DNA of 64,000 nucleotides from Cellvibrio sp. 79 (GCA_003056245.1 MVDH01000003.1:1155957-1219956), one strand, 5' to 3'; counted from the first letter of the stretch, positions 8,362 to 18,680 are shown. Numbers and translations: made by a program. Notes: generated by a model from the letters alone, not told the origin.

Positions 8362-8994
8362 ATGGAATCGCTACCAATCATCGAAAAAGCCAGCATTACA
8401 TTACGTGACCGATTACGTGAGGAAACCGCAACCATTCACCAATCATTACATCGCAATACCGGATTGCACCGGCTGACCCACCTCGATTGCTCACGCTCTC
8501 TATATATAGAGGTATTAAGCATTTTCTTTCATTTTTATCGGGGATTGGAAGAGTATTTCGCCCCGGTTACCCGGCGCTTTATGCATGAAGCAAAACCGCT
8601 ATCCTGGCTGGAAAAAGATTTTTTAATAATGAACCATATCACTCCGCCAGAGTCTCTTTCTTTTGGGGCGAATTTAACAAATAACGTGATGCTCCCACCG
8701 TGTATCGAGACATACATTGGATATTTGTATGTGAAGCAAGGCTCAACACTAGGCGGGCAAACCATTAGCAAACACCTTAAAAAATCACTTTCACTTGAAC
8801 CAGGTGTAACACAATTTTTTTTCGCCGGGTTTGGCGATCAAACAGCCCATCATTGGAAAGCATTTCTTAATTATATTGCCCAACATGAAGCCAGCCTGGA
8901 TACAGATCTGGTAGTTAAAAGTGCCCAAACTTATTTTGAAATTCTCGGCCAGTTGTTCAATCAATATTTTTCCCCAGGGGATATAAATGAATAA
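8362..8994 (+). CDS. bphO: Biliverdin-producing heme oxygenase
   Basis: Opens heme to biliverdin IX-alpha, releasing CO and iron. The 210-residue all-helical protein starts LRDRLREETATIHQSLH, where His26 is the expected proximal heme ligand. The GSTLGGQ segment around residues 133-139 corresponds to the distal-helix glycine region. The stop overlaps the start of the phytochrome gene by 8 bases, the usual BphO-BphP arrangement in which the oxygenase supplies the chromophore to its partner. This makes light sensing, rather than iron scavenging, its main role. Confidence 0.9.
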   Translation: MESLPIIEKASITLRDRLREETATIHQSLHRNTGLHRLTHLDCSRSLYIEVLSIFFHFYRGLEEYFAPVTRRFMHEAKPLSWLEKDFLIMNHITPPESLSFGANLTNNVMLPPCIETYIGYLYVKQGSTLGGQTISKHLKKSLSLEPGVTQFFFAGFGDQTAHHWKAFLNYIAQHEASLDTDLVVKSAQTYFEILGQLFNQYFSPGDINE

Positions 8995-11737
8995 TGAAAG
9001 CTTCTTTGTCCCGCGGGAACAATTAACAGAACAAGAACTGGATTCAGCATTACAACAATGCGCCAGAGAACCTATACATACTCCCAATTGTATTCAACCT
9101 CATGGCCTGATGCTGGTAACACAGGATACCGCTGATGAAATTATTCAAGTCAGTGAAAATGTTATCCAGCATTTAGGAATTAGCGCAGCGGATTGCATTG
9201 GTAAAAACCTGAACGATGTTATCGGCGGCGATAATCTGGCTGTTATCAACAAGGCAATTCGCGAAGCGGATCTGGCGCCCTATAAATTCACGTCGGTTAT
9301 GTTGGCCAACAAACCTTACGACGCCGTTGTGCATTTTTCACGGCACTATAAAGTCATTGAATTTGAACCCAAAACAATTGCCGATAAAGATTCACTACAA
9401 CAAGTGTATGAAGATTTGCGCAATTATTCGATTGAAGCGCAACAAGCCCACGAAATGGAATCGCTTTATGATTTGATTGTTTCCCATGTGCGTAAAATTA
9501 CCGGCTTTGATCGCGTAAAGCTTTATAAATTTGATGATTCATGGAATGGTTCTGTCGTAGCGGAAAATCGTGCTGATTACATGAACAGCTATTTGGGATT
9601 GAATTTTCCAGCCAGTGATATTCCCGAACAAGCACGCCGCTTGTATAGCATAAATTATTTACGTTTAATTCCCGATATACGTTACAAACCGTCACCGTTG
9701 TACCCCGCATTTGCGGATGGTGCGCGCAAACCACTCGATATGAGTTATTCAATTTTGCGCAGCGTATCGCCAGTACACATCCAGTACCTGGAAAATATTT
9801 GTGTTGAAGCATCAATGTCAATTTCCATTATGCAAGACAACAAGCTTTGGGGACTGATCGCCTGCCATCACCAAACCAGCTTGCATATTTCACACAGCAT
9901 TCGCGTGCTATGTGAAATTATTGCACATATATTTTCGGCAAAACTGACAACCATGCGTCGCTCGCTGGACAACCAACGCCAGGAGTTGCGCAAATTACTC
10001 ATTGAAAAGTTGTCGCTGTCTTCAAGCATGGATACATTTGAAAGTACCATTGCAAGAAATAGTGAGGCAGCACTACAAGCTATGGATGCTGATGGAATTG
10101 CTATATTTGCCGATAGTAAATTCTTTTATTTCGGTGAAACCTACGAACAGGAATGCATCGAGAAACTCGCCAACTGGTATCGAAAATTTGGCAACAAATC
10201 CGTCGTGCATACCAGTTTTGTTGGTGATTACTTTAAGCACGACCCAATGCTTAAAGAGCTAACCGGTGGCGCACTCTTTGTACCTATAGGCATGTACAGC
10301 GATGACATTGCCATCTGGTTCCGCAAAGCACGTATTAAAAGTGTTAATTGGGCTGGCAATCCGGAAAAGCCGGTAGAGCAAACCAAAGCCGGTTATCGAT
10401 TAACACCGCGCAGTTCATTTGAGTTGTGGCAAACAACCGTTAAAGGTCACAGTAAGAACTGGTCGTTCACCGATATTGAAACCGCAGAATCCATTGCGCA
10501 AATTATTTTGGAAAACAGCAAAATACAGGCAGATATTGCCAACCGGGCGAAAACCGATTTCCTATCACACATGTCTCACGAATTGCGTACACCATTAGGG
10601 GCAATTATTTCCATTATCCAGGTGCTTAACCGCGATAAGACATTGACGAATGACCAGAAGAAATTAATTTCCAACCTTGAGGTGAGCTCAGAGTCGCTCT
10701 TTAATTTAATTAATGACTTGTTGGATATTAGCAAGATTGAAGCAAATGAATTTTCGTTGGAAATTGTTCCATTCAAAATTGCAGAACTGGTTGAAGACGT
10801 ACGCAGTATTATGTCGGTAAAAGCGGCAGAAAAAAACCTGCAACTGGGCATTAGCTACCAAGCCGCAAAAGATTATGAATTCCAGGGCGATAAAACCAAG
10901 ATCAAGCAAGTGCTATTTAATCTTGTCAACAATGCAATCAAATTTACCGAGCGCGGTTTTGTAAATTTATTTGCCAGCATCAGTGACAGCATGCACCCGG
11001 AAATCAAAATCCTTAACCTGGAAATTATTGATTCAGGAATAGGTATTGATGAAAGTAAACTGGATGCAATTTTTGGAAAATTCATTCAGGCTGATAGCAG
11101 TACGGCACGAATTTATGGCGGCACCGGTTTGGGCCTGTCTATTTGTAAAAGCATTGTTGATTTAATTGGTGGCGATATTATTGTAACCAGCAAAGTTGGC
11201 CTTGGCAGTAATTTTAAAGTCTCACTGCCTTTGCCGTGCAAACCATCCAATACTGGAAACACCGAATTAAGCAACGAATATTCAGTAACTGACAACCTTG
11301 ATAGCGTTGACAATATTAATAATAAAGACCGCCTTAAAGTATTAGTAGCTGAAGATTACGAAGGCAATATTATTGCTGTACTGGATTTTTTACAAAGCGA
11401 AGGCTGCGAAGTGGTTGTTGCCAAAAATGGCGAAATTGCCGTGAAATATTATCAATCAGCCAGTTTTGATATTATTTTGATGGATGTACAAATGCCACGC
11501 ATGGATGGATTAACCGCAACGCGATTAATCAAGGAAATGGAAGTAAAACAAAACAAACGTCCAACACCTATTCTTGGGATGACTGCAAATGCGATGAAAG
11601 AGGATCGTGAACGCTGCCTTGCTGCCGGAATGGATGATTACATCAGCAAACCCATGCGCCTTGATGAGTTATCCAGCAAAATAAAACAGTTGGTGGAAAA
11701 AAATCGTAACGCTCAACCGCTGACGATCACAGAGTAA
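8987..11737 (+). CDS. bphP: Bacteriophytochrome hybrid histidine kinase
   Basis: A 916-residue red/far-red photoreceptor. The N-terminal PAS region has Cys25 in QQCAREPIHTP, the biliverdin attachment site, followed by IQPHG. The GAF domain carries FPASDIPEQARRLY with the DIP motif. The PHY domain has the tongue motif PRSSF. The output is HisKA with His531 in SHMSHELRTP, HATPase with DSGIGID and GGTGLGLSI, and a fused C-terminal receiver with Asp833 in LMDVQMP. The receiver makes it a hybrid kinase that would pass phosphate to an Hpt protein or regulate itself. No separate response regulator follows, so the downstream target is unknown. It is translationally coupled to bphO. Confidence 0.95.
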   Translation: MNNESFFVPREQLTEQELDSALQQCAREPIHTPNCIQPHGLMLVTQDTADEIIQVSENVIQHLGISAADCIGKNLNDVIGGDNLAVINKAIREADLAPYKFTSVMLANKPYDAVVHFSRHYKVIEFEPKTIADKDSLQQVYEDLRNYSIEAQQAHEMESLYDLIVSHVRKITGFDRVKLYKFDDSWNGSVVAENRADYMNSYLGLNFPASDIPEQARRLYSINYLRLIPDIRYKPSPLYPAFADGARKPLDMSYSILRSVSPVHIQYLENICVEASMSISIMQDNKLWGLIACHHQTSLHISHSIRVLCEIIAHIFSAKLTTMRRSLDNQRQELRKLLIEKLSLSSSMDTFESTIARNSEAALQAMDADGIAIFADSKFFYFGETYEQECIEKLANWYRKFGNKSVVHTSFVGDYFKHDPMLKELTGGALFVPIGMYSDDIAIWFRKARIKSVNWAGNPEKPVEQTKAGYRLTPRSSFELWQTTVKGHSKNWSFTDIETAESIAQIILENSKIQADIANRAKTDFLSHMSHELRTPLGAIISIIQVLNRDKTLTNDQKKLISNLEVSSESLFNLINDLLDISKIEANEFSLEIVPFKIAELVEDVRSIMSVKAAEKNLQLGISYQAAKDYEFQGDKTKIKQVLFNLVNNAIKFTERGFVNLFASISDSMHPEIKILNLEIIDSGIGIDESKLDAIFGKFIQADSSTARIYGGTGLGLSICKSIVDLIGGDIIVTSKVGLGSNFKVSLPLPCKPSNTGNTELSNEYSVTDNLDSVDNINNKDRLKVLVAEDYEGNIIAVLDFLQSEGCEVVVAKNGEIAVKYYQSASFDIILMDVQMPRMDGLTATRLIKEMEVKQNKRPTPILGMTANAMKEDRERCLAAGMDDYISKPMRLDELSSKIKQLVEKNRNAQPLTITE

Positions 11738-11754
11738 CAGCAAAAATAATGCAC

Positions 11755-11786
11755 GGCGGACATGGTTAGTGATAATTATGTCCGCC
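11755..11786. terminator. Inverted repeat between convergent genes
   Basis: GGCGGACAT and ATGTCCGCC are perfect 9-base arms with a 14-base loop between bphP and the convergent membrane gene. It lacks a T tract on either side. It may be a weak shared terminator. Confidence 0.4.
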
Positions 11787-11794
11787 AACTATAA

Positions 11795-12457
11795 TTATCG
11801 CCTGCTTAGCACGGCCACCAATAACACCCAAAAACATAACACCAGATTAAACAAGGGTATCTGCAATTCCGCCGGCATCGCATAAACCACACATACTGCC
11901 GGAATCCACACCAACCAGTTCGACAACACGACGGTGGGGATTTTTATACAAAAAAATTGTTTATCCATTACGGCGATGGTGCGCGCAAAACTCCAACCGG
12001 ATTCCATCCATGTATAAACAATCGTGATGCCCGGCGCCGCCCAAAGCGAGCTGTAAAGAAATTGATCCACCGCCATTTTAATGATAATAGTTTGCACGTC
12101 ATTTCCAGTACCAAACCAATAAGCTTGCAAGCGATAAAAATAATCGACCTCCATGCCTTTTAATCCCCAAAACACCAGGTAAAAAATAAATAGCGCGAGC
12201 AAACTGCGATCTTTTGCGATAAATCCGCCAAGCCATAAATACAGAAAAGGAATCACGCCGCCAAAGATTGCTGTCGCAACAAATGAATATGCGTACCCGT
12301 AGGTCTGTTTCAACTCGCCAAACCAGGTAAAAAGCGGCTTTGTTGCGGGAACAAAAAAATACACCAGTAATATCGCTATCGCGAATGCTTGCAACACCAA
12401 TCCCGGTTTTATGTTTTTCTTTAATGCGGCAAGGATCGATTCGCGGATAGTCGCCAT
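11795..12457 (-). CDS. Polytopic membrane protein of unknown function
   Basis: A 220-residue protein with about five hydrophobic segments and no catalytic motif. The C-terminal region (SNWLVWIPAVCVVYAMP, then a tryptophan helix ending LSRR) loosely recalls the end of Mpv17/PMP22 proteins, whose signature is a W-x-x-W-P...N-F...P pattern, but the match is partial and I do not assign the family. Its ATG lies one base after the stop of the TauE/SafE gene, so the two are translationally linked and may act together at the inner membrane. Confidence 0.75.
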   Translation of the reverse strand: MATIRESILAALKKNIKPGLVLQAFAIAILLVYFFVPATKPLFTWFGELKQTYGYAYSFVATAIFGGVIPFLYLWLGGFIAKDRSLLALFIFYLVFWGLKGMEVDYFYRLQAYWFGTGNDVQTIIIKMAVDQFLYSSLWAAPGITIVYTWMESGWSFARTIAVMDKQFFCIKIPTVVLSNWLVWIPAVCVVYAMPAELQIPLFNLVLCFWVLLVAVLSRR

Positions 12458-12458
12458 A

Positions 12459-13265
12459 TTAATGACCGAAGACTGTAATTAACATCTGTAGTGAAAGCCC
12501 AACTAACAACAAAGCAAATAATTTTTTAAGCAACGGAATCGGCAAGCGATGCGCGAGCTTTGCACCTAAAGGTGCAGTAAAAAAACTCATTGAAGCCATG
12601 GCAATTACAGCTGGCCAAAATACATAACCCAGCGTGTAGGTTGGTAAACCAACCTGGCTCCAGCCATTGACGATATAACCAACCGCACCGGAGAGTGCGA
12701 TTGGCAAACCCACTGCAGCAGAAGTGCCAATCGCCACTGGCAAGCTAATATTGCACCACACCAGGAAAGGAACCGTCAGTGTTCCACCGCCAATCGCCAC
12801 CAACGCCGAGATAATTCCTATCCCTGTGCCCGCTGAACTTAAACCGACAACGCCCGGTAATTGTTGCGCTGGTTTTGGTTTTCGGTTGAGCACCATTTGC
12901 AGCGCAACAAATGCCATGAAGCACGAGAAAAAAATCGCCAGGGGTTCTGCCGATAAATAACTCGCCAGAAAAGTTCCGGCAAAAGTGCCCAATAAAATTC
13001 CCGGCGCAATTTTTATCACCACCGGCCATATCACGGCGTTATGTTTGTGATGCGCACGCAAGCTGGCAATCGCCGTTGGCACAATCGCCGCCATGGATGT
13101 CGCTAACGCCATATGTAAAACATGTTCAGCGGGAAATTGTTGCTGCACAAATAAAAACGTGAGCACCGGCACCATAATTCCGCCGCCACCAATACCAAAC
13201 AGGCCGGCAAAAATACCGGTAATGGCACCGAGCAATAAAAAATAAAACAAGAACAGAAAATCCAT
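12459..13265 (-). CDS. TauE/SafE-family sulfite/anion exporter-like permease
   Basis: A 268-residue inner-membrane protein with about eight transmembrane segments in two similar halves. The first half has GLFGIGGGGIMVPVLTFL and the second ISALVAIGGGTLTVPFLVW, the duplicated glycine-rich motif of the TauE/SafE (DUF81) family. Members move sulfite, sulfoacetate or other small organosulfur anions, but the substrate cannot be told from sequence. It heads a two-gene unit with the unknown membrane protein. Confidence 0.88.
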   Translation of the reverse strand: MDFLFLFYFLLLGAITGIFAGLFGIGGGGIMVPVLTFLFVQQQFPAEHVLHMALATSMAAIVPTAIASLRAHHKHNAVIWPVVIKIAPGILLGTFAGTFLASYLSAEPLAIFFSCFMAFVALQMVLNRKPKPAQQLPGVVGLSSAGTGIGIISALVAIGGGTLTVPFLVWCNISLPVAIGTSAAVGLPIALSGAVGYIVNGWSQVGLPTYTLGYVFWPAVIAMASMSFFTAPLGAKLAHRLPIPLLKKLFALLLVGLSLQMLITVFGH

Positions 13266-13304
13266 AACGTCGATAACTCGTAAAACATTTACAACGGGTA
13301 ATAA

Positions 13305-13847
13305 CTATTTAATAAAGCCTTTCAAGCGCGCAAGATTGTAGGCATTGACACTCGTAGCATCTTTAATAACACCGGAAATAATCATTTCCTCGAACTGTGC
13401 GAGCGCAAAAGGTTTGGCAATCAAACCTTCCTCTTCATGATCAAGCGAGTTTTTTTGTTGCTGTAAATCCGTCGCCAGATAAATATGGTAACCCTGATTT
13501 GAATAACCATAAGCTAAATATTGATGGCCGACATACTGCATCTGCCCGGCAATTAATCCGGTTTCCTCGCGCAATTCGCCAGCGGCGATAATAGCGGGAT
13601 CTGCATCGGGATTATCTTCCCAGCTGCCCTGTGGCAATTCCCAATAACGCGCCTGCACCGGATAACGGTATTGCTCGACCAGATGGATGTAACCAGCAGA
13701 GATAGGAATAATCACTACAAAGTCCGGTTTTTCTACTACGCCGAAAATTCCTTCCGCGCCACTGGGACGCTGGATTTTATCTTCGCGCACACGCATCCAT
13801 TTATTTTCGTAAACAGTTTTGCTTACCAACGTTTTTATTTCAGTCAT
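13305..13847 (-). CDS. Nudix hydrolase (ADP-ribose pyrophosphatase-like)
   Basis: A 180-residue hydrolase of nucleoside diphosphate derivatives, probably ADP-ribose. The track extends to 13889, but ATG 13847 (MTEIKTLVSK) is preceded by a GGAG, and the longer form would start inside the typA terminator. The Nudix region is AAGELREETGL: the metal-binding EE and the final G are present, but the first Arg of the REU triad is Gly, and the spacing upstream is longer than in the textbook box. The WELPQGSWEDN segment before it is typical of the ADP-ribose branch. Confidence 0.85.
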   Translation of the reverse strand: MTEIKTLVSKTVYENKWMRVREDKIQRPSGAEGIFGVVEKPDFVVIIPISAGYIHLVEQYRYPVQARYWELPQGSWEDNPDADPAIIAAGELREETGLIAGQMQYVGHQYLAYGYSNQGYHIYLATDLQQQKNSLDHEEEGLIAKPFALAQFEEMIISGVIKDATSVNAYNLARLKGFIK

Positions 13848-13887
13848 CGGTACATCTCCATGAACTGTGAATATAAAGATCAGCATC

Positions 13888-13926
13888 AAAAAAAATCCCC
13901 ACCGTCTTCACGCTGGGGATTTTTTA
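13888..13926 (-). terminator. Intrinsic terminator of typA
   Basis: ATCCCCA and TGGGGAT pair, with long A and T runs on the two sides, about 25 bases past the typA stop. It has T tracts in both readings. Confidence 0.8.
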
Positions 13927-13950
13927 TTATCAGCTAACGATCAAAAAACC

Positions 13951-15777
13951 TTAGGCTTTTTTACCGCGCTTACGTTCATTTTCGGTAAGCAATTTTTTGC
14001 GCAAGCGGATACTTTGTGGCGTTACTTCTACCAACTCGTCATCTTCAATAAATTCCAGCGCTTGTTCCAGCGTGTGACGGATTGGCGGTGACAGGGTCAG
14101 CGCATCGTCAGTACCGGACGCACGAACGTTGGTTAATTGTTTTGCTTTGGTTGGGTTCACAACCAGGTCATTTGAACGCGAGTGAATACCCACGATCTGG
14201 CCTTCGTAAACTTCTACACCAGCGCCGAGGAACAAACGGCCGCGGTCTTGCAACGGGTGCAAACCATAAGCGAGGGTTTTGCCCTTCACCATAGAAACCA
14301 ATACACCATTTTGACGGCTTGCTACTTCACCTTCTTTTACCGGGCCGTAGTGGTCAAAAATACTGGTCATGATGCCGGAACCGGAAGTCATAGTCAGGAA
14401 CTGGCCACGGAAACCAATCAAGCCGCGCGACGGGCAGAGGAATTCCAACTTGATACGACCTTTGCCATCCGGCTCCATGTTGGTCAACTCGCCTTTACGC
14501 AGGCCGAGCTCTTCCATCACAGAACCTTGATGATGTTCTTCAACATCGATTACGACTTGCTCGAACGGCTCATGCACTTCGCCATCAACAATTTTCTTCA
14601 CTACTTCAGGACGCGAAACACCCAGCTCGTAGCCTTCGCGACGCATATTTTCGATCAGTACCGACAGGTGCAATTCACCGCGACCAGATACGATAAATTT
14701 ATCCGGAGAATCGCCTTGTTGAACACGCAGTGCAACGTTAGCAATCAATTCCTGATCCAGACGATCCTTGATATTTCGGCTGGTTACGTACTTGCCTTCT
14801 TTCCCGGCAAACGGTGAATCGTTTACCTGGAAGGTCATGCTTACGGTCGGCTCGTCGATAGACAAGGCTGGCAGGGCTTCAACCGCATCCGGGCTGCACA
14901 GGGTGTCGGAGATGCCGAGCTTATCTACACCGGTAATACACACGATGTCGCCGGCATACGCTTTATCAGTCTCGATACGTTGCAAGCCGTGGTATCCCAT
15001 CACTTGCAATACTTTTGCTTTACGTTGATTACCCTGGTGATCAACTACAACGATTTGCTGGTTGGGTGACAAGCTGCCGCGGGTGATACGGCCGATACCG
15101 ATAACACCTACGTAGCTGCTGTAATCCAACGCAGAAATTTGCATCTGGAACGGGCCATCCAGGTCAACCTGGGGTGGCTGCACCTTGTCCACGATCATTT
15201 GGAACAGCGGAGTCATGTCTTCGGCGATGTTGTCAACGTCGAGACCGGCAACACCGTTCAATGCGGAGGCATAAACAACCGGGAAATCGAGTTGCTCATC
15301 TGTCGCACCAAGGCGATCAAAGAGATCAAATACTTGGTCAATAACCCACTCAGGACGCGCGCCCGGGCGGTCGATTTTGTTGATAACAACAATCGGGTTC
15401 AAGCCTTGCTCGAAGGCTTTGGAGGTTACGAAACGGGTTTGCGGCATCGGGCCGCCAACAGCGTCCACAATCAGCAATACCGAATCAACCATCGACAAAA
15501 CACGCTCTACCTCACCACCGAAGTCGGCGTGGCCGGGGGTGTCTACGATGTTGATACGGTAGTCATTCCACTTGATGGCGGTGTTTTTCGCCAGGATGGT
15601 AATACCGCGCTCGCGTTCCTGATCGTTGCTATCCATGATCAGGTCGCCAGTGTCATCGCGACGATCCAGGGTACCGGATTGGCGCAACAACTGGTCAACC
15701 ATGGAGGTTTTACCGTGGTCAACGTGGGCGATAATAGCGATATTGCGCAGTTTTTCGATTGCTGATTGATCTGTCAC
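13951..15777 (-). CDS. typA: Ribosome-associated translational GTPase TypA/BipA
   Basis: A 608-residue GTPase of the elongation-factor superfamily that helps 50S assembly and stress adaptation. G motifs are in order: AHVDHGKT (G1), RERGITI (G2 region), [12 protein letters not shown] (G3), NKID (G4) and SALNG (G5). They are followed by the beta-barrel, EF-G-like and TypA-specific C-terminal domains ([13 protein letters not shown]). The start is a GTG at 15777; no in-frame ATG lies near the expected N-terminus, and the family begins just before the [10 protein letters not shown] block. Transcribed alone and followed by a strong terminator. Confidence 0.97.
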   Translation of the reverse strand: MTDQSAIEKLRNIAIIAHVDHGKTSMVDQLLRQSGTLDRRDDTGDLIMDSNDQERERGITILAKNTAIKWNDYRINIVDTPGHADFGGEVERVLSMVDSVLLIVDAVGGPMPQTRFVTSKAFEQGLNPIVVINKIDRPGARPEWVIDQVFDLFDRLGATDEQLDFPVVYASALNGVAGLDVDNIAEDMTPLFQMIVDKVQPPQVDLDGPFQMQISALDYSSYVGVIGIGRITRGSLSPNQQIVVVDHQGNQRKAKVLQVMGYHGLQRIETDKAYAGDIVCITGVDKLGISDTLCSPDAVEALPALSIDEPTVSMTFQVNDSPFAGKEGKYVTSRNIKDRLDQELIANVALRVQQGDSPDKFIVSGRGELHLSVLIENMRREGYELGVSRPEVVKKIVDGEVHEPFEQVVIDVEEHHQGSVMEELGLRKGELTNMEPDGKGRIKLEFLCPSRGLIGFRGQFLTMTSGSGIMTSIFDHYGPVKEGEVASRQNGVLVSMVKGKTLAYGLHPLQDRGRLFLGAGVEVYEGQIVGIHSRSNDLVVNPTKAKQLTNVRASGTDDALTLSPPIRHTLEQALEFIEDDELVEVTPQSIRLRKKLLTENERKRGKKA

Positions 15778-15992
15778 TTGGGGTTTCTCTTGGGTGTGCG
15801 CCTATAGAAAGGCAAAGGGGATGCGTAAAAAGGCGCGCATTATACCCATCTCTGCATGGCGCGGATATGACAAATCGTTGTTTGTTGGTGAATTTTTAAT
15901 CTGCCAAAATCCGCGACCCCACTGTACTTACGATCACGTTTTAGGCATATTGCGCGCCATTTTAAAGGGTCGGACTATTTACAGGGTGTCTT

Positions 15993-18680
15993 ATGCGCAA
16001 GTCGTTCTTATTATCCACAATGTGGATTTCTTTTTTGATTTTGCTTACTGCGTGCGGCGGTGGGGGAGGCGGCGGTGGCGACAAAACTACTCCCGCCAGC
16101 TCTTCATCCGTTGCGCCACTTGTTGATCAGTCAGTCATTTTCCCTTTCGCAAATGTCAACATGACCGCCGGGGATACCCTTGCATTTTTAGCCTCAGCAC
16201 AGGGCACAGGCAAAATTGCTTATGCCTCCAGTAACACTAATGTAGCGACTATTAATATGGACGGTCGCGTAACCGGCGTTGCAGCCGGCACTACCACTAT
16301 CACCGCTACCATTGCTGCGGATGCTATCTACAAAAGCGCAAGTGCAAGCTATACGCTCACTGTAAAGCAATTGGCCAGCCAAACAGTCACCTTTGATCAA
16401 TCGGGACCACTCACAGTAGTTGAGGGCGATGTGATTGTGAATGTTGCACAGGGACCAGGAACAGGGGATTTAACGTACAGCTCAAACAACGAGGAAATAG
16501 CTACTGTTAATAATCAGGGTTACGTTACTGCAGTAAAAACAGGGGCTGCAATAATTACAGCAAAAAAAAATCGCGACCAACAGTATTACGATGGTCAGGC
16601 ATCATTTACGATCAACGTGACTCCCACCAATAAATTTACATTAAATGCGTGGGTTGGCGTGAATGACACATTGCTTTCCGTACCGACTGCTGCCGGAGCA
16701 ACACTTTATAGCAGTGAGTCGCCTCTTTGCAATGTAACAAATTATTCGAATTGCATTAATAGCTCACTTGATATTGTGAGCAATCAACCGATCACCACGA
16801 CCGCTGCCACCCTTTCCAAAACCGGCTATTTTATTTTAAGTAAAAATGCGAAAGAGTCTTCGTTGGCGATCAGTAAAAAATTATTTTCATATCGAGTCAA
16901 CCAGCAGATTGTCAGCTATAAAAATCAAATATTTTTATTTGGTGGCCGCGATGCGGACAACAATCGTCTTAATGATGTATGGAGTTCCCCTGATGGAAGA
17001 GTATGGCGTTTACTCACCCAAAACGCTCATTTTGATAAACTCAGCAATCACAAAATTGTTGTATTTAACGACAGGCTTTGGGCTATCGCAGGAAAGTCAG
17101 AGAACCATTCCGACATTTGGTCTTCAGTCGATGGAATAAATTGGAAACAGGAAGTAGCTGAAACACCATTTTCAGCACGCCGCCTTCACCAAATAGTTAC
17201 TTTTGATAATAAATTATGGCTGGTTGGCGGTTATGACGGTACCAATTTTAAAAATGATGTATGGACTTCAGAGGATGGAATAAATTGGTCTTTACTTACC
17301 GTGTCAGCCACCTTTGTTGCTGATCGCACTACCGTCACTGGCAATGGTTTCGGATCCGTTATCTCGCCCGATCAACTGATTGTTTTCGAAAATAAATTAT
17401 GGCTTTTCAGATCATGGATGAATTCCAATACACCCGCAGAATTATGGTCATCTACCAATGGAAAAGAGTGGGAAAAAATAGCTGCGCCACAGGAGGCTAT
17501 TAACCGATGGAATCATCAAGTTGTCGCGCATAAAGGCCGTATGCTAATTATTTCGGGTCAAATGATATCAAATAGTGGAGTCATTTATTCTTCTATGGAT
17601 GGAATGCGCTGGGAAAGAGAATATCAAACCAATCATTCAGAAAATATCACCGACCATACAATCATCACTCACATGAACCAGTTGCTTTCCTTCGGTGGAG
17701 CTACTTATGAGACCGACAATTTAACAACCAATGTATTGCAATCAGCAGATGGGAAATATTGGAAAAAGCTTACGCCCTATGCAGACTTTCCGGCGCGCAG
17801 TGAAACCCAGGCAGTGAGCTTTAACAATCAGTTATGGGTAATAGGTGGTGGAGATAAAAATGATGTATGGTCATCAATCAATGGCATCACATGGAAAGAG
17901 AGCATTGGCAATAATATGTTCTCAAAAAAATGGAACTCGCCTTCGCTGGTAACTTTTAAAAATAAAATCTGGGCTGTTGGTGGAAGCAACTTCGACGACA
18001 ACCCAAGTGAGGTGTGGTCATCGCCTGATGGTAATATCTGGACACAGGAAACCGCACAAGCAGAATTTTCTCGTAGACGATATCAACAAGTAGTTGTGCA
18101 TAACAACCAGTTATGGCTCTACGGCGGACTCGACGATTCTGGAATTTTAAATGATGTTTGGGTATCGCCTGATGGAGTCAACTGGACGCGTAAAGTAGAG
18201 AATGCTCCATTTCCCGGTCGCGTTAAATCTGCATTGATCTCTTACAACAATCGCCTATGGCTAATTGGTGGTCACCAGTCAGGTAAACGATTTAACGATG
18301 TATGGTCATCAGCCGATGGAATCACCTGGACGGAAGAGACAACCGCAGCAGAATTTAATGCACGATCGGGACATCAGGTAGTGGCATTCGATAATAAGCT
18401 TTGGCTGTCCGGTGGCGACGCGAATAACGATGAATTTGAAAACGATATCTGGAACTCCGTAGATGGAATCCATTGGGTGCTGCAAAATAACCACGGCGCT
18501 TTTAACGGAAAGATGGAACATAAAATGCTTGTACACAACAATACACTGTTTATTATTGGCGGCGCGGAAATTTATGCACGTGAATTATTTTATTCACGGA
18601 ACACTAACGAAGTATGGTCATCTTCTAACGGGATTGATTGGCGCTTGGGCTTATACGATTCGTTTAGATTTTCAGATTAA
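15993..18680 (+). CDS. Lipoprotein with two BIG2 domains and a twelve-repeat beta-propeller region
   Basis: An 895-residue surface lipoprotein. The lipobox is LLTAC followed by a poly-glycine linker. Residues about 45-215 hold two bacterial Ig-like (BIG2) domains, each with the SSN...ATI/V...G.VT pattern. From about residue 285 to the end I count twelve repeats of roughly 48 residues built on NDVWSSxDGxxW followed by hydrophobic strands (LWLVGGYDG-type). The repeats resemble Kelch/galactose-oxidase-type propeller blades. No catalytic residues can be assigned. A binding or adhesive role is likely but inferred. It stands alone, with a bidirectional terminator shared with thiI. Confidence 0.82.
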   Translation: MRKSFLLSTMWISFLILLTACGGGGGGGGDKTTPASSSSVAPLVDQSVIFPFANVNMTAGDTLAFLASAQGTGKIAYASSNTNVATINMDGRVTGVAAGTTTITATIAADAIYKSASASYTLTVKQLASQTVTFDQSGPLTVVEGDVIVNVAQGPGTGDLTYSSNNEEIATVNNQGYVTAVKTGAAIITAKKNRDQQYYDGQASFTINVTPTNKFTLNAWVGVNDTLLSVPTAAGATLYSSESPLCNVTNYSNCINSSLDIVSNQPITTTAATLSKTGYFILSKNAKESSLAISKKLFSYRVNQQIVSYKNQIFLFGGRDADNNRLNDVWSSPDGRVWRLLTQNAHFDKLSNHKIVVFNDRLWAIAGKSENHSDIWSSVDGINWKQEVAETPFSARRLHQIVTFDNKLWLVGGYDGTNFKNDVWTSEDGINWSLLTVSATFVADRTTVTGNGFGSVISPDQLIVFENKLWLFRSWMNSNTPAELWSSTNGKEWEKIAAPQEAINRWNHQVVAHKGRMLIISGQMISNSGVIYSSMDGMRWEREYQTNHSENITDHTIITHMNQLLSFGGATYETDNLTTNVLQSADGKYWKKLTPYADFPARSETQAVSFNNQLWVIGGGDKNDVWSSINGITWKESIGNNMFSKKWNSPSLVTFKNKIWAVGGSNFDDNPSEVWSSPDGNIWTQETAQAEFSRRRYQQVVVHNNQLWLYGGLDDSGILNDVWVSPDGVNWTRKVENAPFPGRVKSALISYNNRLWLIGGHQSGKRFNDVWSSADGITWTEETTAAEFNARSGHQVVAFDNKLWLSGGDANNDEFENDIWNSVDGIHWVLQNNHGAFNGKMEHKMLVHNNTLFIIGGAEIYARELFYSRNTNEVWSSSNGIDWRLGLYDSFRFSD

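Noticed and set aside
14182-14817. 211-residue plus-strand ORF opposite typA
   Set aside because: Lies entirely within the TypA coding region on the other strand and has no motif.
15139-15765. 208-residue plus-strand ORF opposite the GTPase domain of typA
   Set aside because: Antisense to conserved GTP-binding motifs; no ribosome site.
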